From the NCBI GenBank assembly GCA_010645155.1, contig JAAGOF010000220.1, positions 1,066,145 through 1,130,144 on the forward strand: a stretch of DNA of 64,000 bases. The letters run 5' to 3'. Shown piece after piece: positions 12,573 to 23,800 of the stretch. Position numbers and translations under genes: made by a program. Below the pieces are notes generated by a model. It searched no databases, had not been told where the DNA came from, and worked only from the letters and a program-made list of their open reading frames with translations. The DNA comes from Tigriopus japonicus. Its lineage: Eukaryota > Arthropoda > Copepoda > Harpacticoida > Harpacticidae. Positions within the stretch are counted from its first letter, which is position 1; each line of letters starts with the position of its first letter.

Positions 12573-13068
12573 AGCACAATGTTTGGTAATGGTGACGATG
12601 TGAGGTCCGGTTGGAAGAACAACAAAGCAGCGTTGCTAGATATTTCCAAATCAATAGTTCATGTCATAAAATGGCAAATGGCATGGATAACACTTCTCAT
12701 TTAAAACATGTTTTACTTTCAAAACAGAAACAAAACATCTTTAACTATTGCCTTTAAAAAAATCTTGATTACCAGATTCTTCATTTCCAGATTCCAGATT
12801 ATTAATTAGAATTTTCAATCTCACATTCTTTCATTGGAGAATGATTGTTTCTCTAGAACGTCAAAATTGCTTTAAATCATTACTTTTGGCTTCCGAACTT
12901 CTTAGCTCAAGCACCAATCATGCGCGTAACACAATTTGTTTCTGTCAAACCAAATCTGGCCTTTTTCTTGAAGTTAATTGGCATGATTGGTTCGAAAAAA
13001 AAATGGAAACGCTAGTTCGCTCTTTCGGCCGGACCTCACATCGTCACCATTAACCAATGTTTGTCTCT
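12573..13068. mobile_element. Inverted-repeat element (MITE-like)
   Basis: About 495 bp with roughly 35-bp inverted ends. GGTGACGATGTGAGGTCCGG at about 12591-12610 is matched by its reverse complement at about 13030-13049. No coding capacity is seen and no family is assigned. Confidence 0.6.
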
Positions 13069-13661
13069 CGTCTAGTCCAGCTAATCTAGAGTTCCAACTC
13101 TATCTTGTGTATTGAAAAGGGCTCGCGAATCTTGCATTTAAATCTGTGATAATTTAACTCAGCAAGAAGCTTGGAATTGCAAGAGGACACTACCGTAACA
13201 GAAATTATAAATGGTAAAGCTCGTCAATTACAATTGTTCATCTCTGCCAAATTGCTCTTGCACACATGGTTTGCACATGAGATACAATTTTGGGCATTGA
13301 CTTAAACAAACAGAGTCCAATGAAAAGATAATGTTAAGAAAAAGAAAAACCAAGATGTCTTAAAGTTGTTGAAAAATTGACCGTTTAAGTAAAAAAAGTT
13401 CCTTGATTTTACAGATAATTCTTGGATAAAATATTGGTAATGTAAGTGGAGACCACGGTAAAGATTTCACAACTTGTGCTCAGAATCCAATGACAAACGG
13501 TTTTAGTTTGGTACCATCAAACCAAAAAGGATCAAATAGCAACGCCACATCATCTTTAAGACACATAAAAAAGGCCCACAATGCACCATGACTTTTGCAA
13601 TTGATTTGCCCTTTAACATTTTGGCGCCAATATTCAAGTGCTCATTTCCGAGGAATATCCA

Positions 13662-14256
13662 GACAAGAGGCAGACTGGCCTTGTTACTCGTTAAAATGCA
13701 CGATTTTTGGATTTAAGAAAAATAATCGAATAAAAGAAATATCTCCTGTGAGTAGATCTTATTTTATAAATTTTGTTGAGGGACAAACTTGTTCGAAGCT
13801 TTGATTTAATTAGACAAGGTATGTTGGTTGACCCCCTGTATACATAAAAAAGCGTCAACATGACAAAAATGATGTATCTTTCAAAGCCAAGATGTCTCAC
13901 ATCGAAATTTATATGCACAAATGTTCACCTAACATAGAAATATGAGTATGAGCAACATCTTTCCTTTACAAAATATTGGATTTTGACGAGTTTCTCGCTC
14001 TTGACGTCCATTTTTTGAAACGTGCATGGGTTGTCAAACAAACATTGTCAAATTAACTCATAGTTTCGAACAAGTTGGTCTGACGACAAAATTTTAAAAA
14101 TAACATCTGCTCACAAGAGATACTTCTTTATTTTGATTTTTGACGTTGATTCAAAAATCGTGCAATTTAACGAATTACAGGCCCAGTCTACCTATAGTCA
14201 GGAACCCCTGAATTTATACTATTATATAGGTTATCCCTGCTCTAGTCTGGATACCC
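13662..14256. mobile_element. Foldback element family 1, copy 2
   Basis: A diverged copy of the element at 26594-27173, with inverted ends related to GGTATCCAGACTAGAG and an internal ATTAGACAAGGTATGTTGG block. The right end is interrupted by a 41-bp insertion at 14199-14239. Confidence 0.7.
14199..14239. mobile_element. 41-bp insertion made of two element ends
   Basis: It starts CAGGAACCCCTGAA and ends ATAGGTTATCCCTG. These are the same two ends as the 2,060-bp element at 21621-23680. It interrupts a foldback copy, and the flanks CTATAGT and CTCTAGT look like a 7-8 bp target duplication with one change. Confidence 0.65.
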
Positions 14257-15182
14257 CAAGTATTCTTTGCAAAGTAATCGGATTATTACGCTCCTGGCTT
14301 GGCAAATATCAACTTTTTCGCCACTTTAGACAGATTCCCCACGAGAAATTTAGAATGTTTTAGCTTAGTTGTAATGAAAGAACCGTAAAACTAACGCGGA
14401 TTTAATGTCTAACAATTGTAATCGAATGTACGTTCGTAGAATTTCATTTTGATACTTAGATACATGTCCAAACATCTGAACCACCTGACGTGTTATTTTA
14501 TTGAGCTCTCCTCCTTTCATAAAAGCTTCCTAGGGGGTCATGATTAGGCCCAACTTAAATTCTGCACAAATGCTCATGCATCGCCGTCTGAGTCAGTCTC
14601 ATTTTTATGCATCGAACCCTGTGACTATAAATTGCACCGAAGACCCTTGCAAACAAAGATTGGCATCATAGGATTTTAGCCAGATCATACAATGCTTTGT
14701 AATCAATGTCTGCCACATCAGGACAAGTAAATTTGTTTTGAATATCTGGCAAATTGATCAAGGTTGCAAAATTTAGGGTAATCAATCCATTCAAAGTAAT
14801 CACGTGGCAATGCATTTCAATATTACCTCGTAGTTTTTCCAAATAACTGTGGAAAATAAACCCAATTTCATTTGAATGCTAACTTCATGACAAAACTAAA
14901 AAAAGTTAGTTTTACAAAGTTAGCAAACTAACTGACAAATTGTCATGACAAGGAGTTTTTGAGTTGGTTGCGGAATTCTTATTACTACTTCAAGGAATGG
15001 TATTGATTGTAAATATTAAATAAATCATCAATTTCATGTTTCCATTAAATTTATATAAAATTTGTTCCGCCAATGAGTTACTGTTAGCAGATTTGCACAA
15101 TCCTTGAATTGTTGGTAGATAAAGAATAGTATTTCCAAATTTGTCTCATCTTGCTTGGAGGATCAGCTCCTTGCATTCTCTG
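14257..15182. other. Intergenic, no gene seen
   Basis: AT-rich sequence between the foldback element and the LINE remnant. I see nothing I can assign. Confidence 0.4.
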
Positions 15183-16050
15183 TCAAGACGGGAGGCAATA
15201 AATTGAGCAATGAAGCACCTGGATAAGGAAGAGAGAGGACGATTTTCTTGATGGAACTAGCCTCAATTCCTGGAGATTTGGGGTTGCTTTAAGAGCACAA
15301 ATAAAGTATCTATGATTGCTACAGGATACCTCAAATCCTGGTTTAGCCCCATGCCCATGAATGCTCTTGAAGACATTTACCATCAGATACCTTTCATCCC
15401 TTCTCTGCGTACTAAGTCTTAACTTCTGGAGTCTCTCCCAATACAAGAGAGCTCTCTCATTCCTGTGATGTTCCTAGTAAAACATCTTTGGACCTGCTCG
15501 ACCTTTTGCAAACCTGCTGAACTCATTGGAGCCCAAAGGGGTGAGGCATATTCAAGATGCGGCTGAACAATCGACTTGTACAGAGTTAGCATCGTAATAC
15601 TATCTCTGGACTTGAAAGTGCGATAGATCCAGCCGCACGTTTGAAATGCCTTCCCCACTTTCAACTGGATATGCTCATCAAACTTTCCATCATCTTGGAA
15701 GACAACTCCTAAATCCCTCATGGATGACCTGCTCAAAATCACAACCTCCATTGTCTTTGAGTGAAACATCTAATTTTGACGTCCCATACGTCATTGTGCT
15801 GAATTTCATCCCATTCAATGCCATATTATTCTCGTCAACCCAAGAGTAGACTTTCTCCAAGTCCTCAACTAAACATTTTCAGTCCTGACCATTCCTTTCC
15901 TTTCACAAACAAGTTTTTTGTCATCAGTATATGATGAAATACTGGCTTTTGTACTAAACTTCTGAAGAAGAAAGAGAATAAAGAGAATAAACAGGAGCAG
16001 ACCTAAAATGAAACCTTGTGGAACACATGATCTAACAACATACTGTACAT
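15183..16050 (-). pseudogene. LINE reverse transcriptase remnant (Jockey/CR1-like)
   Basis: Reading the minus strand gives, in broken frames, the usual C-terminal order of a non-LTR reverse transcriptase. VPQGFILG lies near 16020. The catalytic box follows as SSYTDDKKL near 15925, where the usual form is YADD. Next come LGVVFQDDGKFDEHI, LYKSIVQPHLEYASPLW, VQRCFTRNITGM, and YWERLQKLRLSTQRRDERYL in another frame. Frameshifts separate the blocks, and the endonuclease and 5' part are absent, so this is a dead, 5'-truncated copy. The clade is a judgement from motif style. Confidence 0.8.
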
Positions 16051-16280
16051 GCCACTAAATGATCCTTCAACCTTGACCATTTGCTTCCCATCACTCATAA
16101 AAATACCAATCCAAAAGGGTTTCTTATGATGGCTTCAATTCTATCCCTAATAAGATACAAACCACCTGTTTGGGGAAGCACTTACACTCAGCCCTTTAGA
16201 AGACATTAGGACGCGCGGCCATTCCGGCTTCCTGAAAAAGGATTTCTCCCAACAACTTCAATTCTATCCACAATAGGATT

Positions 16281-16494
16281 GTTGGTGCTAGGGTCGGAGG
16301 GTTGAGCCTCGCCCGGCCAGCGAAGCCAGCCATCACATCGTCCAAATCATTTCCGATAGGCAATTTCAAGTCCGGTATCAGAATGGTTCTCCATCTGTGG
16401 GTGTGGATTAACGTCTAAAAGTTTCCTTGAGAAAGGTCGGGGAGGAGAATCGAACCTGGGACCTCTCTCACTAAAGGAAACTGCGCTAACCACG
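16281..16494 (-). mobile_element. tRNA-derived SINE, copy 1
   Basis: On the minus strand it begins with a tRNA-like head: an A-box-like TGGTTAGCGCAGTTTCC and a B box GGTTCGATTC, followed by a non-tRNA body ending CAACCCTCCGACCCTAG. ATAGGATT flanks both sides (16273-16280 and 16495-16502), a good target-site duplication. The same sequence recurs at 47442-47665. Confidence 0.85.
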
Positions 16495-16502
16495 ATAGGA
16501 TT

Positions 16503-17832
16503 CGAATCTATGCCGCCTGGTGAAGCACTTACACTTGGCTGTTAATGACACATTAGTACAGGTGGCCAATTTGGCTCCTTTAACTTTTAGTTCATATTAC
16601 TTAACTATTTTACTTTATTAACTCAAGAAAAAGTGCTCAGTTGGCAGTGTCAAATCAAACCCAATATTAAAAAAGTCCGAAGCAACAAAATAGTACAACA
16701 TTTATTGTCTTTGTTTGCCTTCAAGCAAGTTATTGTATTTGTTTGATAAAAACAATAATAACACAATTAAAAATAAAATAATTATGATAATTAACATAAA
16801 TTTTTACTTTTACAAGTAATAAAATATAATACAATATTAAGTTTTGTTGTAGGCACAATTTCCAACTTTGAGTAAGGTCCGTGGCAAGAGTTACTCTCAC
16901 TTAAAGAAGGTCATGGGAAAGAAGCGCCAACTTGACCCTAACAACAAGTGGCATTGCCCAGAAGGTGCAAAAAAGCCCAACAAACCAAGAAGTGCAAGAG
17001 AAAAAATGCAGCAAATAGGATTCTTTGACGCAAAAAATATCAAAGCAATAGCTTGAGCACTACTTTTTTACAATATGATACCTGAATTGATCATTATTGG
17101 CACGATGATTGCAACTGATCGTAAAATCGAATTTCCTTTTAAGTTGAACTTCCTGGTGGTGACAACAATGGCAAACACTTGAAGCTTTGAAAAAGCCAAA
17201 CAATGTGACACAGTTGACACTTCTTTCTCATGAGCTTCTTTATCCTCAGTGGTTTTTCTCAAGGAATTTCTTGGATCTTACATTCTAGAGAAGAGACCCA
17301 CTTTGATAGCACACAAAAAACTCCTTATTTGGAAAAAGAAAAATGGATGAGATGATTGCTGACAATGGTGGTAGCCCAAAGATAAACCCTTTTAGGTGAG
17401 ATGTTGAAACGTTTATTTTTTTGTGCTATGATCTTATGTGATACTACATTGAGTAGAAGTAATTCACTACCACTTACCTTCACATTTTGTATGTATGGAG
17501 CACCAATCTATCAGATTTAGAATGGTTCATAAAAAGGAATATTAGTTTTAAAACATCATTCATTGGGAATTTAAATGTTCATGTCATCAAAATTACATTT
17601 CATTTATGCTATATATTTCTAGAAATTGCTGTCAATCCATAGAGTTTTACAATGGCTGTCAATCTTTCCACAGGAGTCGTTTTGGTAGTTGCTCTTGTGC
17701 AATCTCACCTTATGCAGTACCTTCAAATGTATGATAGCAAAATTGCGAACTAAAAAAACTTTACAATAGTCTCATGATTTCAGTTTCAGTTGATCTCTGT
17801 TTGCAGAATAAGAAACTTCTCTCGTCCAAATC
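16503..17832. other. Upstream region of CUB-like gene B
   Basis: AT-rich sequence that should contain the 5' UTR and promoter of CUB-like gene B. A basic 62-codon frame at 16868-17056 opens with TTG, matches nothing I know and is not called. A short GAAGCACTTACACT motif occurs on both sides of the SINE (near 16170 and 16525). Confidence 0.4.
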
Positions 17833-20800
17833 ATGGCGAAGTCAACATTTGGTAACCAATTCCGAAATTAGATTTTGCTTTAAGTCTGTCTTTTATGATT
17901 CTTATTTTTTACCTACCTTCTTTCAGTCGTGAATTTGGTTACAATTGTCTTTTTATTATGTTTTACTATTGTGTCAGGAAGCCAGAGCAACGCGACTCTC
18001 AAAGAAAACAACCGTGACGGCAAAGGTAAGTAAGCTTAAACAACTTAATCGATTATTTTGGCCAAATCACAAATTGATTAGCTTCGTCCTTGATCTCTCT
18101 GGTCATTATGAACTGGAGCCTGTCTTTAAGAACATAGTTTCATACTTGTCTGGCAAAAGTTTCACCCTTGAAATAACCATTTTTGGCATAGAAACCCTTG
18201 GAAGTGCTCTAATTTGAATTCGAGGGATGCTTGGCAGTCTCATGGATGGAAACAATTATAGATTTTCTTTATCAAACCCTATTTATACTGGGATTTGTGG
18301 GGTTGCTAACACAAATGAGTTGACTCATCTGGAGAGAAAGCACATTTCTGCTCTTGACTACAGTTCTATATAGACAGAAATGTCACTCCAGTTAGGTCAG
18401 TGGAGATTTGTTTTTCATGCTCATTTCAGCAGTCCAGCAGCAAGGGTGCCAAGTGACTTGATTCTTTATGCATTGCTCTTGTTCAAGCATTGCAGTTGAG
18501 AGAGCAATTCTGCCACTGACTCCCTGAAATCGCAAATTTTAGTTTTGAACCACCAAACTACCTGTGCTCAATGTCAAATCCCATTGCACACACAGTGCGA
18601 GCTTGTTGAATCACAAACAATTTGGGAGTGACATTTCTGTGTATATAGAACTGTAGTTTTGACTAATCCATTTTTTGGGTGTTTTTGTAGAGAGGACCTA
18701 CATCTGATTTTCAATCAATCTTGACTGAATAGCGGGTTAGTAATGAAGAGTGGCTTTGCAGTTTTGCAAAAGTTGGTTGATGATAGCCTTGGACACTGGA
18801 ATCATCGGAAAAAATTATTTTTTTTTTCAAATGGACAGATTATAGAGACGAACTCAATTTTGGGAAACTCAAAAAAATCTTAATGACATGGTGATTAATT
18901 TATCATTTTATATTCTTCTTTTTTGTAGTGTTCTCCTTCTTTCAACTTGTGCAATTTGTGGTAAATAAGTCAGTCATCTTGTTGTTAAGAACATGTTAGT
19001 TGATAATGAGAGATGCTCCATATTTTAACTTATGGGGCCTCTATTCAAATAGATTGAAAAATTCCTTTGATAACTTAGAATGGTTAATAGTGTTAGCATT
19101 TGTGGCCATTTCTTTGATGTTTCAACGTTTCATTCTGATATCAATACTATCAAATTCACAGATAGAGTGCACCACAATCTTTATGAATTGGAATAGGGTA
19201 CCTTTCAAGGAATAGGTTGAATTTCATAAATTAAACTTGTTAATAAAATAGCATGATATTGCCTAATCCTTTCAGGAGTAGTTTAGAATGTTGCCGTACT
19301 GAGATATTTTGTGGAAATTTAGAAACCCGTCGCTAGATGGAGAAGAAGCAGGAGCTTAGGTCTCTTGATATTTGACCCAAACTTGAGCTTTTTGTCATTT
19401 CTAGTGCATTTGAAAATATGTACCTTCATATTTTGAGTTTACTGGAGTTCACTATAGACAAAAAGCACGGTAATCATGGAGTGGGAGGCTAGCAATGAGA
19501 ATTATGATTTCCAGCAGAAACGAACCATTTGCGTTCTTCTGCAAATGAAACCTGGCTTGCATTGAGAAGAACACGTATTTCAAATTTCAGCCCAATCGAA
19601 TGCCTGAGTGAAAAGTTATGCCCTCTCAAACTTATCTACTGAAGAGAGCATAGAATGAATGAACTCGCCCTTTTGTGGTAAAACGATTACCACAAAAGGG
19701 CTAATTCATTCATTCTTGGTAGGATTTGCACTGAACTTTGAGTGAGCATAACTTTTGTCTCCGACGTTCGATTGAGCTGAAAATTGAAATACGTATTCTT
19801 GTCAACATGTGCAAGGTCTCATATGTAGAAGAACGTAATTGAATTGTTCTTACTGGAAACCATTATTCGCATTGCTAGCCTCCCACTCCATGATTCCAGT
19901 GCTTCTTGGTATAGATCATGGCGATGACAAAAAATTTCACCAGAAACCTAAAATTGTTTGAACAGCCAGATGACGCTGATTAACGGTTCATCTCTTTCTT
20001 CGTTTTTAGTGATGGTGAGTATAATCTAAAACGCTTGTGCTTAATCTGAATTAAAGCCAAACACCCATCAGTATCACTTATCCTTATGTCATTAAGTGCT
20101 CTTTTGGAAATGAACCAACTAAAATATACAATAATATATCAAAGGGCAAAATTTAAGGTTAAATCACCATTAATTTGTCATAGGAGGAAAATTTGTTCCA
20201 AATACAAAGTGAACTTTTTTAAGGTCACGTGCTAGTGAAAAAACATTCTCATAACTTCATTTAGGGTAACATTATTTTCAAAAAAATCGTTTTAGAACGG
20301 GCCATGCAATACCACGGGAGGACGGCAAGGAACTTGCTTTACGCGTAAGCTTAACATTTTGCATAACTAATTTTACAAGCCAAAAGCGAAATACAGAGTT
20401 TGGTAACTCCACCTGTGACCAGACAAATTGGTAATTTCTTTTACCCAAGAATTCTAAATATTTCCCACATCAAAACTATTCAAAGGAAGCTAAAGAATTT
20501 TGCAGCTCGCACAAAGTCAACTCTTATTTTCTGCCTCAAGATCTCAGCGTGTCAGCCTTTGTAATGATTCATTTCTAATATTTTAGCCGGGGAATGTCTT
20601 GGTCGTGGTGGAATTGGGGCTGGAACATGTGCCTCTGGATTCGGAGTTTGTTGTACTTGTAAGTCACATATTCATACGCTAAAATCTGATAAGAAGTGTA
20701 GACGTCCATCAAGAGGCAATTCTTCGGCTCAAGGTAAAGTAGAAGAGACTTTTCATGCTGATTTTGAATTTAACTCTTACTTTCTTCTTCACCACGCAGA

Positions 20801-23800
20801 AAAAAAGCAAATTGAAGAGATGTCAGTTTGCTTTTCCTTTTTGGTATGGAAAAGAGCACACCGAAATGAGTCAGAAAAATAGTTTATGTGTTAATGAAAA
20901 CTTTCAAGCATAGACATTCCACTTAAACATAAACAATATCGATTTATAGTTACCTTGGCTTGTGGCGCCACCTCTACGGAAGAATGTTCGTTTTTGGTGA
21001 TGAATAATATGGGAGCACTTGGAATGGCACCCATTCCGAGCCCTTGTATTTATACCATCTGTAAATCAGCCCCGGATATATGCCGGATTCGATTGGATTT
21101 TCTTGTAACTATAAATATGTCTAAAACGCAAAAAATGTTCAATCATTTCATAACCCACCTCTCTCTTTTAGATGTTTACATTGGCTGGCCCTGTCATTGG
21201 AACCAGTGTTCAAAGAAATGGCCCAGACGCTTTGGATGATACCATGGGTGAGGTTTGTTAGATAAAAAATGTCTGGGCAAGATTATACATGTTATGCTTT
21301 GTTGTATTGTGTCTGAGAAGAGATAGACCCTAAATTTAATATCATTATCCGTTCCATAGGTGGCAGCATTGGAGATTGTCTTACAGACTCTTTAACAGTA
21401 AGCTCTCCAGGGGGCCCATCATCTCCAACGATTTGTGGTGTCAATACTGGTCAACACTGTACGTTTTAAACGGATGCAGGGTCTGCAGGACTATATTTCT
21501 TTATCGCGATGTACAGTATATCTGGGATATCTGGACTCTTTTTAGCGCACCTCCCACATTACTGAAAAATCCATATTAAGTCTCTATGGAAATTCGCAAA
21601 CACTATGAGATATGTTTGCTCAGGAACCCCTGAAAGGGGTGGACACGAACTCCGATTTTTGAAAAAATGGTATGAGGCCGAGGCTATATTTTGACACGAC
21701 GTCATTTATTCCTTATTAATGTCTAAAACTGTTGAACATGTGTCTTGAAAGAATTCACGCAAACTTTTTGTGTTAATATTTGTGGACTGGATGTTCTTCA
21801 CCTTGATTTTAGAAGTCCCAGCACTCTTTTTACTCGTCTCATGAACTTTTGACATTCAACTCTCCAAAGGATTTTAGTCCTCATAAGAATGAGGAAAATA
21901 CGTAGATGGAATCTTGCTTCACCCATTAGTCCAACTTCAGTGAAACAATGCTCTACAGAAGTATCTGTGGTGGTATCTGGAGTGTTACTCATCTTCCATC
22001 CTCTTCAACACCTCCACAACGCAGGAACCATTTCCATAGGAAAATGAAAGAACAAGAATGGTCTCATTTTGAAACAAGATGGAGTCCAAGTCAGAGATGT
22101 TGTTGGCTATAACCATTGAAGGGCACTTTTGACGGTTCTGGATCAGATCAGCCATCTGATCCGGATTGGAACAGGAACAAAGGCAATCACAACGTCCTTG
22201 AGACAAAATGAGTGAAAAACATGAGGATTAAAGCCTTGATTGTGGATTTGATTGAAAATGTTTCAAGTCTTGGGGCTCAAGAAGGTCGGGACCACGCAGG
22301 ACTGGGGCTAAGGGTCCTTCAGGACCAAAGGATCATATCTTATCATTGCAGGGATAGGCTCTACAGGCTTGATAAGGTTTGATTGATCTTCTTAGATCCC
22401 CTTGTCCAGGAATTAACAATCAGATTGAATGAAAAAATCCACACAATTCAATCTTGATGGGAGCATTTCATTCTAAAGACTTTGGGAGGGTCCATGGAAT
22501 CCGGGTTAGACTGTCAGATCACCAATTTGGGCTAACTGACTCCAAAGGCAGATCAAAATATTGAGCCCATCCATTGCTAGTAGGTCCACCTGATAGGTTT
22601 CAAAGTCATCTTAATTTGTTCTTCATTTGATCGAATTCTTGACACTGAGGACTTCTTCTTTCTTTGTTCTATATTGACCTTAATCCGAACGCAAATTCCT
22701 CTTGAAAAGGGATTAAGAACCAACTTTCCCCACATACTCTCACCCGGATCAAAACGGGGAGTTTTATCGCACTCGTCCATCACACAACTTGAACAACTTA
22801 AGAGTATCTTACCTGTCCTTATTATCCTGAACTAAAAGACACAACCATACAATAAAGGAAATTCGAAAAAGGACCAACATTTATAGAACATGTTATGCCA
22901 AGGTGACAATCTCACAACCTGTAACAACCTTGATTTCATACAAAGTTTGGCATGTGTTAATTCAGTTCAGGATAATACCTGAAATATTGATGGATGGGTT
23001 CAATTGTAAGTTCAAAGATACTAATAAGACGTTCAAGTCGGATGATATATGAGCTCGGAAAAAAAAACGATATTTTGTTGTTGATAATTCAAGTAATCGT
23101 AAGATATTCTTAGTTGTTCAAGTTGTGCAATGGATGAGCGTAAAGAAACTCCCCGTATTGGTCCGTGGGAAAGTTGGTTCTTAATCCTTTTGCAAGAAGA
23201 ATTTGGGCTCGGAGTCCGGTGCATATTCGTTTTTTTGCTTTAGTTAGGGCTATCACTTCCGAAGGTTATTGCAGGTAACCTCGTCATCAGATTTCATTTG
23301 ATCACTTTGATCGTCATCTTGTAGATTAGACACCTTTGTGGGTTCATTCGCACTCCATGATGTGGTCATTCATTCACTATTTCATTCACTCTTTCTTGGG
23401 TGAACTGGATGTCTTCGAAACACCAACATCGGACTGATTTTTGGGCATGGCGTTGACCTTTACCAAGGCTAGGACTTGGCTGGACCCGCTTGAAACACAG
23501 GGAATACCGATTGGCGCACTATCTTTTGGAATTTTGGTCGATTTCCGTTTGATTTTCCGCTCCCAACATGGCGGTTCGTTCTTCTTGTTTACGAATCTCG
23601 GCCTCATACCGGAGGTTGCGTGCTGGAGAAATTCCGCGAGTTCGCATCCAGTATTAATACTATTATATAGGTTATCCCTGGTTTGCTTTAGACTTAGGAA
23701 ACCAAGCGGAACAATTTTGAATTTCTGAGTTTCTCAGTCACGTCTAGATTAAAAGTTAAATACCTAAAAACGAATTAGATAAGCTATTTTTTCAAAACCC

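Noticed and set aside
16281..16494. A functional tRNA gene on the minus strand
   Set aside because: A and B boxes are present but the cloverleaf is degenerate and continues into a repeat body, with a target duplication; it is a SINE.
16868..17056. Basic 62-codon frame on the plus strand
   Set aside because: It starts with TTG, not ATG, matches no family I know and has no splice partner I can defend.
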